Positions 1-8,451 of a DNA stretch of 10,089 nucleotides are shown in pieces. This DNA is from Neisseriaceae bacterium. Its GTDB lineage: Bacteria > Pseudomonadota > Gammaproteobacteria > Burkholderiales > Neisseriaceae. Within the stretch, counting starts at the first letter, position 1; every line of letters begins with the position of its first letter. The notes beneath the pieces were generated by a model. That model was not told the DNA's origin. It saw only the letters and a list, made by a program, of their open reading frames with translations, and made no database searches. A program made the translations under genes and the position numbers. The stretch is taken from contig JASLDB010000179.1 of assembly GCA_030151665.1 (NCBI GenBank), forward strand, positions 1-10,089, in the 5' to 3' direction.

Positions 1-1926
1 AATTTAACCAAAAAGTTTGGCAATTTTGCGGCAGTGGACAATGTCAGTTTTGAAATTGAGCGTGGGGAAATTTTTGGCTTTTTGGGCTCCAATGGCTGCG
101 GTAAAAGCACAACCATGAAAATGTTGACTGGGCTACTGGATGTTACCAGTGGTACTGCACAATTACTGGGGCAGGTGATCGACCCCAAAGACATGCAGAC
201 ACGCATGAAAGTAGGCTATATGTCACAAGCCTTTTCTTTGTATGAAGAATTGTCTGTGCGCCAAAATCTATTGTTGCATGCCAAATTGTACCAAATTGCA
301 CCCAATCAACGAGATGGTTTGGTGGCGGAGTCATTAAAAGACTTTGATTTGTTGGATGTTGCCGATGCCATGCCAGAAAGTCTATCTTTGGGCATGCGGC
401 AGCGCTTGCAATTGGCTGCAGCATGTTTGCATGAACCCGAAGTATTGATATTGGATGAGCCCACATCGGGTGTTGATCCTGCTGCCCGTGACATGTTTTG
501 GACGCATTTGGTTCATTTGTCTCGCCACAAGCGTGTCACTATCTTTGTTTCTACCCATTTTATGAATGAAGCTGAGCGGTGTGATCGCATTTCGTTTATG
601 CACCGAGGTCGTGTTTTGGCAGTGGGTACGCCAAAAACCTTACAAGATAATCAATCTGCGGATACTTTGGAAGCGGCATTTATTGATTATTTGCAAGAAG
701 AAATTGACCGAGAACCCGATCAAGTTCCACCCAAAAAAGCAGCAGATTCACAGATTACTCGCCCAGCATTGGCATCCTTTGGGCAGTCGGGTATTTTTGC
801 TTGGTTAAAAATGGTGGCATCGTTTACAGAACGAGAAGCCAAAGAATTGTTGCGCGATAAAATTCGCTTGGCGTTTGCCATTATCGGGCCCATTGTTTTA
901 TTGATTACAGCAGCATTGAACGTATCGTTTGATGTGGAAAACGTTAAATTCACTTATTTGGATCGAGATCAATCGGTTTTAAGTCGGCAGTTTATTGAAG
1001 AGTTTTCCGGATCGCGTTATTTTAAAGCCATGCCTGCTTTAGCAGACCAAAGCCAGATTAACCCGATTTTGCAAGGAGCAGATGTTAAATTGGTGATTGA
1101 AATCCCCCCTGGTTTTGGAGCCGATTTATTGGGTCATCGCCAACCTGAGGTGGCTTTTTACATTGATGGTGCACAACCATTTACAGCAGAGAATATTCGC
1201 GGTTTTGTGACTGGCATCATGTTGCAATACACCCAAAATGTGGTGAAGCAATCGGGTTTACCCATGAGTCAAGCGAGTTTACCTGCAAATTTAGAGCCCC
1301 GTTTTGTTTACAACCAATCATTTAAAAGCATCTATGCCATCACGCCTGGTATTTTAATGTTGGCATTGATTTTGATTCCCACTATGTTGACAGCCTTGGG
1401 TGTGGTTCGTGAGAAAGAAATAGGTTCAATTGTCAATCTGTATGCTTCGCCAGCATCCACGGCACAGTATTTAATTGGAAAACAATTGCCTTATGTCTTA
1501 TTGGGGTTTTTGAGCTATTTAAGTTTGGTGTTTTTGTGTGTATTTGTCTTGGGTGTGCCCGTGAAAGGATCATTTTGGGCCATGAGCTTGGGGGCTTTGC
1601 TATTCATTATGTGTGCCACTGGGTTGGGTTTGTTGATTTCGACTTTTGTTAAATCACAAGTAGCCGCTTTATTTGGTTCAGCCATTATCTGTTTGATTCC
1701 ATCCATTAACTTTTCAGGCTTGCTTTATCCGGTATCAACATTAACGGGTTCTGGTTTACTGGTTGGTTTGGGTTTTCCATCATCTTGGTTTCAATTAATC
1801 AGCTTGGGGGCATTTACCAAGGCACTGGGCTTTGCCAGTTTTACCTCCATGTATTTGGCATTGACAACATTTGCTGTGATGTATTTGTTATTGGCCTGTT
1901 TGTTATTGAAAAAACAGGAGGTCTAA
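1..1926 (+). CDS. rbbA: RbbA/YhiH-type fused ABC transporter ATPase-permease, 5' end missing
   Basis: This is the 3' part of a fused ABC ATPase plus ABC-2 permease that probably powers an envelope exporter from the inner membrane. The frame is open from base 1 and reads NLTKKFGNFAAVDNVSF, so the GTG at 34 is internal and the gene starts outside the window. In the 641 visible residues: Walker A GSNGCGKST (29-37), Q-loop Gln76, a signature written LSLGMRQ (128-134) instead of LSGGQ, Walker B LILDE (149-153) and H-loop His186. A linker follows (about 220-280), then a first membrane helix (about 290-309), a large periplasmic domain, and five helices from about 446 with the ABC-2 motif REKEIGSI (470-477). 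The degenerate signature and the REKEIGSIVNLY segment match E. coli RbbA (about 911 residues) as I remember it. The missing part would then be one more ABC domain. It is fused tightly to the next permease gene. The ribosome-associated role proposed for RbbA cannot be judged here. Confidence 0.88.
   Translation, partial: NLTKKFGNFAAVDNVSFEIERGEIFGFLGSNGCGKSTTMKMLTGLLDVTSGTAQLLGQVIDPKDMQTRMKVGYMSQAFSLYEELSVRQNLLLHAKLYQIAPNQRDGLVAESLKDFDLLDVADAMPESLSLGMRQRLQLAAACLHEPEVLILDEPTSGVDPAARDMFWTHLVHLSRHKRVTIFVSTHFMNEAERCDRISFMHRGRVLAVGTPKTLQDNQSADTLEAAFIDYLQEEIDREPDQVPPKKAADSQITRPALASFGQSGIFAWLKMVASFTEREAKELLRDKIRLAFAIIGPIVLLITAALNVSFDVENVKFTYLDRDQSVLSRQFIEEFSGSRYFKAMPALADQSQINPILQGADVKLVIEIPPGFGADLLGHRQPEVAFYIDGAQPFTAENIRGFVTGIMLQYTQNVVKQSGLPMSQASLPANLEPRFVYNQSFKSIYAITPGILMLALILIPTMLTALGVVREKEIGSIVNLYASPASTAQYLIGKQLPYVLLGFLSYLSLVFLCVFVLGVPVKGSFWAMSLGALLFIMCATGLGLLISTFVKSQVAALFGSAIICLIPSINFSGLLYPVSTLTGSGLLVGLGFPSSWFQLISLGAFTKALGFASFTSMYLALTTFAVMYLLLACLLLKKQEV
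1916..1922 (+). promoter_or_regulatory. Strong Shine-Dalgarno of the yhhJ-like gene inside the upstream gene
   Basis: AGGAGGT lies four bases before the ATG at 1927 and is fully complementary to the usual 16S rRNA tail. It sits in the last codons of the upstream gene, whose TAA (1924-1926) directly abuts the ATG. This fixes the start and suggests coupled translation of the two membrane subunits. Confidence 0.8.
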
Positions 1927-3054
1927 ATGAAAACTTGGCTTAAAAATATTGCATATTTGGCCAGCAAAGAGTTCCGCAGTTTGTTGACGGATGTTACTTT
2001 GCTTTTGACCATTGTTTTTGCTTTTTCCGTTGCCGTGGTGAGTGTAGCAAAAGGTGTTAAGGCTGAGGTCGCTAATGCGTCTGTGGCAGTGGTCGATTTT
2101 GACCGCTCAACGCTCTCTCATCAAATTCGTGATGCCGTATTGCCGCCATATTTTCAGTCACCAGAACTCATTGAAACCCGAAATATTGATGAAGTTTTGG
2201 ACACGGGGAAATACATTTTTGTCTTGAATATTCCAGCTCATTTTGAGCGTGATGTATTGGCAGGTCGCAGTCCTAAAATTCAATTATTGGTAGATGCCAC
2301 CGCAATGACACAGGCAGGTGTGGGTGTCGTCGATTTGCAGCAAATTTTTACTCAATCCATGCTGCAGTTTTTACAAATTCACCACATTGAAAACTACATG
2401 CCAGTGAAAACCAGTACACGGGTCTTTTTTAACCCCAATGGTCAATCCGCTTGGTTTACCGCCATGATGCAAATCGTGATTAACGTCACCATTTTGTCCA
2501 TTATCTTGGTGGGTGCTGCGGTGATTAGGGAGCGAGAACATGGCACGATTGAGCATTTATTGGTGATGCCAGTGAGAGCCAGTGAAATTGCTTTGGCCAA
2601 AATACTCACCAATGGCAGTGTGATACTCGTGGCGGCATTATTATCAATGTGGTTGGTTGCACATGGGATTTTGGGTGTGCCGATTCATGGTTCTGTTTGG
2701 CTATATGCTTTGGGCACAGCGATTTATTTATTTTCTGTCACCTCTTTGGGGATGTACATTGCTACCATGGCGCCAACCATGCCTCAGTTTGGCTTATTGT
2801 CAGCTCCCGTTGCCGTGGTGTTATACCTATTATCAGGTGCTGCAACGCCAGTGGAAAGTATGCCAAGTATGATGCAATGGTTTTCACAAATTCTACCCAC
2901 TCGTCAATATGTCGCCATGACCCAACATATTTTGTATCGTGGTGCTGGGTGGTCAATTGTTTGGCCAGAATTGGCGATGATGAGTGTGATGGGTATTATT
3001 TTTTTATGGGCAGCATTGGGTCGATTTCGTTCGATGTTGGACAAACAAGGTTAG
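1927..3054 (+). CDS. yhhJ: YhhJ-type ABC-2 family exporter permease
   Basis: This is an inner-membrane permease of 375 residues, the usual size for the family. It has one N-terminal membrane helix (about 22-42), a periplasmic domain (about 43-175) and a C-terminal set of about five helices (176-199, 225-248, 256-280, 288-308, 345-364). The cytoplasmic loop after the second helix carries REREHGTIEHLL (201-212), the hallmark of ABC-2 permeases of the YhhJ/YbhR/YbhS type. E. coli yhhJ also lies directly downstream of the fused ATPase gene yhiH/rbbA, so family and gene order agree. The protein has no ATPase domain and would depend on the fused ATPase upstream, probably as a heteromeric pair of membrane domains. 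The start follows a perfect ribosome-binding site with no gap after the previous stop codon. The substrate is unknown; relatives export drugs or other small molecules. Confidence 0.88.
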   Translation: MKTWLKNIAYLASKEFRSLLTDVTLLLTIVFAFSVAVVSVAKGVKAEVANASVAVVDFDRSTLSHQIRDAVLPPYFQSPELIETRNIDEVLDTGKYIFVLNIPAHFERDVLAGRSPKIQLLVDATAMTQAGVGVVDLQQIFTQSMLQFLQIHHIENYMPVKTSTRVFFNPNGQSAWFTAMMQIVINVTILSIILVGAAVIREREHGTIEHLLVMPVRASEIALAKILTNGSVILVAALLSMWLVAHGILGVPIHGSVWLYALGTAIYLFSVTSLGMYIATMAPTMPQFGLLSAPVAVVLYLLSGAATPVESMPSMMQWFSQILPTRQYVAMTQHILYRGAGWSIVWPELAMMSVMGIIFLWAALGRFRSMLDKQG

Positions 3055-3070
3055 TGGAGTGAAAATTAAT

Positions 3071-4534
3071 ATGAAATTAACAACAATGAAAATGAGCAGC
3101 ATTGCTTTAGCTATCATGGCATTAACCCTATCTGCTTGTTCTAGCACTGATGTCTTAGTGCAATCCAAAATAACCATGCCTGATGCATATGAACAAGGGC
3201 AAATAGCCAAAAGCAACCAAGTCAACTTGCAAACATGGTGGCAAAGCTGGCAAGACCCTATTTTGAATCAATTGATTGAAACAGGGTTGCAGCAAAATTT
3301 TGCTCTGGCAGCAGCACAAAAACGCTATGAAGCAGCAGCGCACATGGCCGATTTAGCCAAACGTGATTTACTGCCCATGGTGGGAGCAGGGGCCAATGTG
3401 GGCTACCATGACATGACGTTAGACAACCCTTTAAGTGATAAAACCACAGCCGTATTGGGTGCTTTAACTCAGCAAAGTATGGGAAAAGATTTGGATACCG
3501 ATGGTCAACATTACGCTTATGGTGTGTCGGCATCTTGGGAGCCTGATATTTTTGGGGGCAAGAAAAGTGATGCCGATGCCGCTCAATCAGCATCATTGGG
3601 GGTGAAAGAAAGCATATACGGTGCCCAAGTGATGATTGCCGCAGCGATTGCTGACAATTATGTATCACATCGAATTTTGGCAGAGCGCTTGGTCGTGTTG
3701 GACCAAAGCATTGCCACCATGGCTCAATTAAAGCGTTATGTTGAAGGTCGTTTTCGGGCAGGACAAGCGACACGTTATGAAATTGACAATGTCGCTACAC
3801 AGTTGACAGCTTTGCAAGCTAAAAGACCCAATTTATTAGCATTGATGGTATCTCATGAAAAACAAATTGCTGTTTTAATCGGGCAAGTGCCCACCAACTA
3901 CCAATTGCCTCAAGCACAAATTGCCATCAGCACCTTAAAAGCGCCGATTGCGCAAGGGTCACTGCCCAGCGATTTATTAATGCAGCGCCCTGATTTGCGT
4001 GCACATCAGCACAATATCGAGGCACTTAGTGCCAAGCTTGCCAGTGCTAAAGCTGATTTATTGCCACGGTTTTATGTGAATTTTAGTTGGTTAGATGGTA
4101 AAGTGGCCATTGGCAGTGGTAGTAATCTGTCAGGTTATGGCAGCATTGCCACATTTGGTGTTAATCTGCCCATTTTTACAGCTGGGCGGATAAAAGCCAA
4201 TATTGCTGCATCCAATGCGCGCTTACAAGCGGCAGTCAGTGCATTGGATGATGGGATTTTAAGGGCATTGTCTGAAGTTGAGATTGCTTATGCTGCACAA
4301 TACCGATTAAATCAAAGTGGCCGCCAGTGGCAAAGTACCGCTCAAGCGGCAAATCAACAAGCGAATCGTGCCAATAAGCTTTATCAGCATGGTGAAAAAC
4401 AGCTTAGTGATGTGTTATTGGCAAGGCTCAATGCTTTGGCATACCAAGATCAATATTGGCAAACCCATTTGATGAGTCAACAAGCCAGTATCAAGTTTTA
4501 CCAAGCTTTGGGTGGTGGTTGGCAGCAAAGCTAA
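3071..4534 (+). CDS. NodT-family outer-membrane efflux lipoprotein (TolC-like channel)
   Basis: This is the outer-membrane channel of a tripartite exporter, anchored by a lipid. From the ATG at 3071 it has 487 residues. A short basic N-terminus and a hydrophobic stretch lead to the lipobox LSAC, with Cys23 as the lipidated residue. Family motifs, in this numbering: WWQSWQDPILNQLI (about 56-69), SWEPDIFGG (155-163), GQATRYEIDNV (231-241), LPSDLLMQRPDLRA (298-311) and LPIFTAGRIKANI (366-378). These two repeated coiled-coil and beta segments are typical of OEP/NodT proteins of 460-500 residues. The in-frame GTG at 3059 would add four residues. I prefer ATG because GGAG (3056-3059) lies 11 bases before it, but AAGG (3047-3050) could serve the GTG. 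The gene follows the permease by a few bases and closes the operon, so it probably works with that ABC system. Confidence 0.9.
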   Translation: MKLTTMKMSSIALAIMALTLSACSSTDVLVQSKITMPDAYEQGQIAKSNQVNLQTWWQSWQDPILNQLIETGLQQNFALAAAQKRYEAAAHMADLAKRDLLPMVGAGANVGYHDMTLDNPLSDKTTAVLGALTQQSMGKDLDTDGQHYAYGVSASWEPDIFGGKKSDADAAQSASLGVKESIYGAQVMIAAAIADNYVSHRILAERLVVLDQSIATMAQLKRYVEGRFRAGQATRYEIDNVATQLTALQAKRPNLLALMVSHEKQIAVLIGQVPTNYQLPQAQIAISTLKAPIAQGSLPSDLLMQRPDLRAHQHNIEALSAKLASAKADLLPRFYVNFSWLDGKVAIGSGSNLSGYGSIATFGVNLPIFTAGRIKANIAASNARLQAAVSALDDGILRALSEVEIAYAAQYRLNQSGRQWQSTAQAANQQANRANKLYQHGEKQLSDVLLARLNALAYQDQYWQTHLMSQQASIKFYQALGGGWQQS

Positions 4535-4548
4535 ACTTACAATTGATG

Positions 4549-4575
4549 AAAAATGCCCAAGAATAGGGCATTTTT
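4549..4575 (+). terminator. Intrinsic terminator after the exporter operon
   Basis: A perfect 10-bp stem is formed by AAAAATGCCC (4549-4558) and GGGCATTTTT (4566-4575) with a 7-base loop, 14 bases after the stop codon at 4534. The A and T runs at the stem base could let it work in both directions. Confidence 0.85.
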
Positions 4576-4619
4576 CATTTTATCTATCATGAAATACCTG
4601 TTCTTTTGGTGAGCAATAC

Positions 4620-4648
4620 TTGCCCAAATGCCCCAAGCTGTTTAATAT
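4620..4648 (+). promoter_or_regulatory. Possible sigma-70 promoter of proA
   Basis: TTGCCC (4620-4625, 4 of 6 consensus positions) is followed 17 bases later by TAATAT (4643-4648, 4 of 6). TTTAAT (4641-4646) is an alternative -10 with a 15-base spacer. It lies in the only gap between the preceding terminator and proA. The match is weak and the call rests partly on position. Confidence 0.3.
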
Positions 4649-4695
4649 CAAGAGTCCAATATTCACACCCACCATGTAAAGCGAGTAGGTCCATC

Positions 4696-5958
4696 ATGAG
4701 CGACGTATTATCTTATGTAAAAGGCATTGCCCAAGCAGCCAAAAACAGCACCAGTATTTTAACCATGGCTTCCACAGCACAAAAAAATGAGGCACTGTTA
4801 AAGATTGCACAATTGATTGAAGAGAACGCAGAGCCGTTAAAAGTTGCTAATCAACAAGATTTGGATTTGGCTCGTCAAAATGGTTTGGATGCTGCCATGT
4901 TGGATAGATTGGCATTGAGTGATGCGGGTATTGCAGCAATGGCAGAAGGATTGCGTCAAATCGTGGCATTACCTGATCCTGTGGGGGAAATGGATGAATT
5001 CAGTTACCGACCTTCAGGTATTCAATTGGGTAAAATGCGTGTTCCTTTGGGAGTGATTGGGATTATTTATGAATCAAGACCCAATGTGACAGTGGATGCC
5101 GCTGCATTGTGTTTGAAATCAGGCAATGCCTGTGTATTACGTGGTGGCAGTGAGTCATTTCATTCTAATATGGCCATTGCCAAATTGATTTACCAAGGAT
5201 TGGAAGCAGCAGGTTTGCCTTCTGCGGCTGTGCGCTTGGTGGAAAATACAGACAGACAAAGCGTGGGTGCGATGTTACAGTCACCAGAATTAATTGATGT
5301 TATTGTGCCCCGTGGTGGAAAAGGCTTGGTTAAACGAATTAGTGAAGAGGCAAGGGTGCCTGTGATTAAGCATTTGGATGGTATTTGCCATGTTTATTTG
5401 GATGATGCTGCAGATACCCAAATGGCAGTGGATATTGCCATTAATGCCAAAACTTCACGATATGGTACATGTAATACCATGGAAACCTTGTTAATTGCCC
5501 AGTCACGGGCAGAAGAGTTGTTGCCACTTTTGGCGATTGAATATGGTAAGAAAAAGGTTGAGCTTAGAGGATGTGCTATTGTCAAAGCGATTTTAGGAGA
5601 AGGCGTTTTGACGGCAACTGAGGAAGACTGGCAAACCGAATACCTCGCGCCTGTCTTGTCGATTAAAGTCGTGGCAGGTATTGAAGAAGCCATGCAGCAT
5701 ATTAATCATTATGGCAGTCATCACACGGACAGCATTGTCACCAATGATTATGCCAAAAGCCAACGCTTTTTGCGCCAAGTGGATTCTGCCAGTGTGATGG
5801 TGAATGCATCGACCCGTTTTGCTGATGGTTTTGAATATGGTTTGGGTGCTGAGATTGGCATTTCTACTGATAAAATTCATGTACGAGGACCAGTGGGCTT
5901 AAAAGGTTTAACCAGTCAAAAATGGGTGGTACTGGGCAGTGGCCAAATTCGTGGCTAG
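4696..5958 (+). CDS. proA: Gamma-glutamyl phosphate reductase (proline biosynthesis)
   Basis: ProA reduces gamma-glutamyl phosphate to glutamate-5-semialdehyde with NADPH, the second step from glutamate to proline, in the cytoplasm. From the ATG at 4696 it has 420 residues, the usual length (about 417). The catalytic cysteine is Cys259 in [13 protein letters not shown]. Other clear family segments are [18 protein letters not shown] (about 119-136), LRGGSE (148-153), VPRGGKGL (204-211) and the C-terminal signature [19 protein letters not shown] (about 369-387). The frame is open further upstream to an ATG at 4606, but those 30 extra residues are rich in Cys and Pro and unlike the family. The 4696 start has GTAGGT (4685-4690) just upstream. 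The partner gene proB is not in this window. Terminators on both sides indicate a single-gene unit. Confidence 0.97.
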   Translation: MSDVLSYVKGIAQAAKNSTSILTMASTAQKNEALLKIAQLIEENAEPLKVANQQDLDLARQNGLDAAMLDRLALSDAGIAAMAEGLRQIVALPDPVGEMDEFSYRPSGIQLGKMRVPLGVIGIIYESRPNVTVDAAALCLKSGNACVLRGGSESFHSNMAIAKLIYQGLEAAGLPSAAVRLVENTDRQSVGAMLQSPELIDVIVPRGGKGLVKRISEEARVPVIKHLDGICHVYLDDAADTQMAVDIAINAKTSRYGTCNTMETLLIAQSRAEELLPLLAIEYGKKKVELRGCAIVKAILGEGVLTATEEDWQTEYLAPVLSIKVVAGIEEAMQHINHYGSHHTDSIVTNDYAKSQRFLRQVDSASVMVNASTRFADGFEYGLGAEIGISTDKIHVRGPVGLKGLTSQKWVVLGSGQIRG

Positions 5959-5969
5959 GATGGTTGAAA

Positions 5970-6008
5970 AACGACAAAACAGCAGCTAAAAGCTGCTGTT
6001 TTGTCGTT
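5970..6008 (+). terminator. Long perfect hairpin terminator after proA
   Basis: An 18-bp perfect stem is formed by AACGACAAAACAGCAGCT (5970-5987) and its exact complement (5991-6008), with a loop of only AAA. There is no T run after the whole stem. The GC-rich apex AGCAGCT/AGCTGCT followed by TGTTTTGT within the 3' arm can act as the hairpin plus U tract. It starts 12 bases after the proA stop. Confidence 0.8.
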
Positions 6009-6043
6009 ATCAGTGTTAAAAAATATAAAATTTTCAGTCCAAT

Positions 6044-6071
6044 CTTTAAAAAAGTTATACTGCTACCATCT
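6044..6071 (+). promoter_or_regulatory. Candidate sigma-32 (heat-shock) type promoter of htpX
   Basis: CTTTAAA (6044-6050) differs in one position from the sigma-32 -35 element CTTGAAA. Thirteen bases later TACCATCT (6064-6071) matches the -10 element CCCCATNT except for its first two bases. Spacing fits heat-shock promoters, and transcription would begin near 6078, giving a leader of about 77 bases. A sigma-70-like TATACT (6056-6061) overlaps the spacer, but its -35 is poor. Confidence 0.4.
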
Positions 6072-6154
6072 ATAGCCAATCAGGATGATATGGGCTATTT
6101 GGCGATAATCATTGGCAACACCTTTAATAACGAAAACATAGGAACGCACATTAC

Positions 6155-7018
6155 ATGAAACGGATAATTTTATTCATTGCAACCAACTTGGCTGTTATGT
6201 TGGTGATCAGTATTATTTTGTCTATTTTGGGGTTAAATGGTAACCCTAATAATACACTGGGCTTATTGGGCTTCGCTGCGGTTATTGGTTTTACCGGTTC
6301 ATTCTTCTCTTTGTTGATGTCCAAATGGATGGCCAAGCGTTCTGTGGGTGCACATGTGATTACCCAACCGAATAATGAAGTTGAAGCATGGCTATTGAAT
6401 ACTGTACAAAACCAAGCACGCACTTTGGGTTTAAAATGCCCAGAAGTGGCCATTTATGATTCACCAGAACCCAATGCGTTTGCGACAGGCCCTAGCCGCA
6501 ATAATTCATTGGTTGCTGTTAGTACTGGTTTGGTGCACGCCATGACTCGTGACGAAGTAGAGGCGGTATTGGCACATGAAATGTCCCACGTTAACAATGG
6601 TGACATGGTTACCTTGACCTTGATTCAAGGTGTGGTGAATACCTTTGTGGTTTTCTTTGCTCGCTTGGTTGCAGGTGCTGTGGCACGCAATGATGAAAAT
6701 GGTGAAATTGCAACAGGAACATACATGATTGTCTCACTGGTATTGCAATTGGTATTTGGCTTTTTGGCTAGTTTTATTGTGATGTATTTTAGTCGTCAGC
6801 GTGAATACCGTGCTGATGAGGGTGCGGCTAAATTGGTTGGTGCCCCAAAAATGATTGCTGCTTTACAAAGATTAGGTGGCGCTGGTGGTGCAGAAGAAGC
6901 TGCTGGTGTTCCACGGGAAATGGCAGCCATGGGTATTTCAGGTGGTGGGAAAGATTCTTTAATGAGTACCCACCCCAGTTTAGAAAATCGCATTGCTAGA
7001 TTGCAAGGTTTGCGATAA
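6155..7018 (+). CDS. htpX: Membrane zinc metalloprotease HtpX
   Basis: HtpX is an inner-membrane, zinc-dependent M48 peptidase that helps degrade misfolded membrane proteins, overlapping with FtsH in E. coli. The protein has 287 residues (family about 285-295). Two N-terminal membrane helices (about 4-26 and 34-56) precede the [18 protein letters not shown] segment. The catalytic motif HEMSH spans 141-145 (zinc ligands His141 and His145, catalytic Glu142), and the third ligand is Glu217 in SRQREYRAD. Two more hydrophobic stretches (about 155-176 and 189-211) lie between them. The C-terminus ends in [13 protein letters not shown], unlike the SHPPL.KRI ending of E. coli and like Neisseria-type HtpX. 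The ATG at 6155 is preceded by AGGAA (6140-6144) at 10 bases. It stands alone between two terminators. Confidence 0.97.
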   Translation: MKRIILFIATNLAVMLVISIILSILGLNGNPNNTLGLLGFAAVIGFTGSFFSLLMSKWMAKRSVGAHVITQPNNEVEAWLLNTVQNQARTLGLKCPEVAIYDSPEPNAFATGPSRNNSLVAVSTGLVHAMTRDEVEAVLAHEMSHVNNGDMVTLTLIQGVVNTFVVFFARLVAGAVARNDENGEIATGTYMIVSLVLQLVFGFLASFIVMYFSRQREYRADEGAAKLVGAPKMIAALQRLGGAGGAEEAAGVPREMAAMGISGGGKDSLMSTHPSLENRIARLQGLR

Positions 7019-7020
7019 AT

Positions 7021-7053
7021 AAAAAACTGCCTAGGTTAACTAGGCAGTTTTTT
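7021..7053 (+). terminator. Intrinsic terminator after htpX
   Basis: A perfect 13-bp stem is formed by AAAAACTGCCTAG (7021-7033) and CTAGGCAGTTTTT (7039-7051), with loop GTTAA and a total run of seven T. It begins two bases after the htpX stop codon. Confidence 0.9.
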
Positions 7054-7306
7054 TATGGCGGCATTCATGCTATTGGTATTTTATTGATGATTCAAATGGA
7101 TTTCGATGTTAAAGTAAATGGGCATGGCGGTGTGAATAAAAGATGACATGGGATCATCAATCCCATCAAAAATTAACCCTTAAATATTGTGATTAAACAT
7201 AGATTTTATAAAAATCACCTAAAAACGAATGGGATTGGGTTAAAATATGGGTCATTGTAAGCTTGGTAAATAAATCACCAAATTAACTAATTAAATGGGT
7301 ATAGTG
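7054..7306. other. Intergenic region between htpX and the unknown gene
   Basis: About 250 bases without a convincing gene on either strand. It must hold the promoter of the next gene, because htpX ends in a strong terminator. Candidate -10 boxes are TATAAA (7207-7212) and TAAAAT (7241-7246), but neither has a good -35 at normal spacing. A small hairpin, ATGGGAT (7148-7154) with ATCCCAT (7160-7166), and two copies of AAATCACC (7212-7219 and 7272-7279) are the only repeats seen. Confidence 0.4.
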
Positions 7307-8449
7307 ATGGCAACAAAAAATGACTTGGTTTTTTATATTGCAGAAGATGATGAGCCAAAAGCGACAACAGAACCTGTAGTAAATGTAGCAGTAGAATCTG
7401 CATCCGGACAATCTTTGGCAAAAAAAATAAAGCCAGCAGCTGTCGAGTCCGTGCTAAATAAAGGCAATGCATCAGATGCCATTGAGGATTTGTCATGGGA
7501 AGAGCGTCTAGAGAGCTTACGCCAATTGCGGACCCATGAGCCTAAAAAGCAAAATGCCACAATTGCTGGTTTTATCAACCGTAGCCAAGAAAACAAACAA
7601 GAAAACAAAGTTGCCAATCATTTGGTTCAGCCTGTGAGCTCAAAAGAGCCAATAGCGGTTACAGCTCCCAGATATACTGAGCAAACGGATATAGCACAAC
7701 CTGTGCGTATTGGAAAAAATCATTTGCCAGAAGCCGCAGTTGCCGCGCCTGCGGTGGAAGAAGAAGTATTTGATATTTTTGCCAAAAGACCAGTGCCAAC
7801 TGAGCAAAATGAAAATGAACCTTTCACTTTGGAAGCCACTCAAAAACAAGCTGTTTACGAAAGCTATTTGAATACTTGGCAACAACAACATAATTTAAGT
7901 CAGTCGTTACAAGATGACGTCGAATTTTTGTTTAAACAAGATTGGTTTGCGGAACAAGGCTGTATTCTATTGACAAATGAATCTGTGGCTGTGGATTCTG
8001 AGCGCCTAATGTTTATTCAATGCGTGGATAGTAAAGAAAAAGGTGAAGAAGATCAGGAGGATAAGCAGTTTAATCATGATGGTTTGACAGAGCAGGCGGA
8101 TACTTGGGAAGTTGTTGATGCAGCTGAATATGCTGACAATCAAGCATTTTTACCAGAAAGTGATCAGCCAATTGCTGTAAATTTACAAGTGATTGCTCCC
8201 TTAGCCAGTCAAAAAAGGGTGGTTTGCTTGGATGAAAAAGAGGTTGTGGCGCGTTTATCGAGTCAACTGGAAACACATTTAAGTAACGCCATTGCCGGAT
8301 TATTGCGTACCGAGGTGCAAAAATACACAGCACAATTGTTACAACAAGTCCAATCTGGTTTGACCGAATCATTACCTGATGTGGTTAAAGAAGTGATAGA
8401 TCACAATATTGATACCATTATGGCTGATATAAAAACGTCACAATCATGA
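7307..8449 (+). CDS. Hypothetical soluble protein with a helical C-terminal segment
   Basis: I do not recognise this protein. From the ATG at 7307 it has 380 residues, with no signal peptide and no membrane helix, so it is probably cytoplasmic. Residues 1-175 are polar and of low complexity (Ala, Val, Glu, Gln, Asn, Lys), likely largely disordered, apart from a short helical patch LSWEERLESLRQLRT (62-76). Residues 180-240 look more ordered (ESYLNTWQQQHNLSQSL, VEFLFKQDWF). A very acidic stretch follows at about 242-256. The last 70 residues (from about 308) look like amphipathic helices. An ATG at 7295 is in frame but lacks a ribosome-binding site, while GGGT (7297-7300) is well placed for 7307. 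Codon use resembles the neighbours. Some betaproteobacterial hypothetical proteins share this plan of disordered front and helical tail, but that is only an impression. Product function unknown; that it is a real gene is likely. Confidence 0.75.
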   Translation: MATKNDLVFYIAEDDEPKATTEPVVNVAVESASGQSLAKKIKPAAVESVLNKGNASDAIEDLSWEERLESLRQLRTHEPKKQNATIAGFINRSQENKQENKVANHLVQPVSSKEPIAVTAPRYTEQTDIAQPVRIGKNHLPEAAVAAPAVEEEVFDIFAKRPVPTEQNENEPFTLEATQKQAVYESYLNTWQQQHNLSQSLQDDVEFLFKQDWFAEQGCILLTNESVAVDSERLMFIQCVDSKEKGEEDQEDKQFNHDGLTEQADTWEVVDAAEYADNQAFLPESDQPIAVNLQVIAPLASQKRVVCLDEKEVVARLSSQLETHLSNAIAGLLRTEVQKYTAQLLQQVQSGLTESLPDVVKEVIDHNIDTIMADIKTSQS

Positions 8450-8451
8450 AA

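Noticed and set aside
34..36. GTG as start of the first gene
   Set aside because: The frame is open to base 1 and the preceding residues (KKFGNFAAVDNVSF) belong to the normal start of an ABC domain, so this codon is internal.
3258..3773. Antisense open frame of 171 codons inside the outer-membrane channel gene
   Set aside because: It lies wholly opposite a well-supported gene, has no ribosome-binding site or family motif, and is rich in His, Cys, Trp and Pro as antisense shadows often are.
4606..4695. A 30-residue N-terminal extension of ProA
   Set aside because: The residues are unlike the family, the 4696 start gives the normal length of 420, and the extension covers the likely promoter region.
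6103..6115. Fur-box-like GATAATCATTGGC before htpX
   Set aside because: The right part matches, but the left part of the 19-base consensus is nearly absent.
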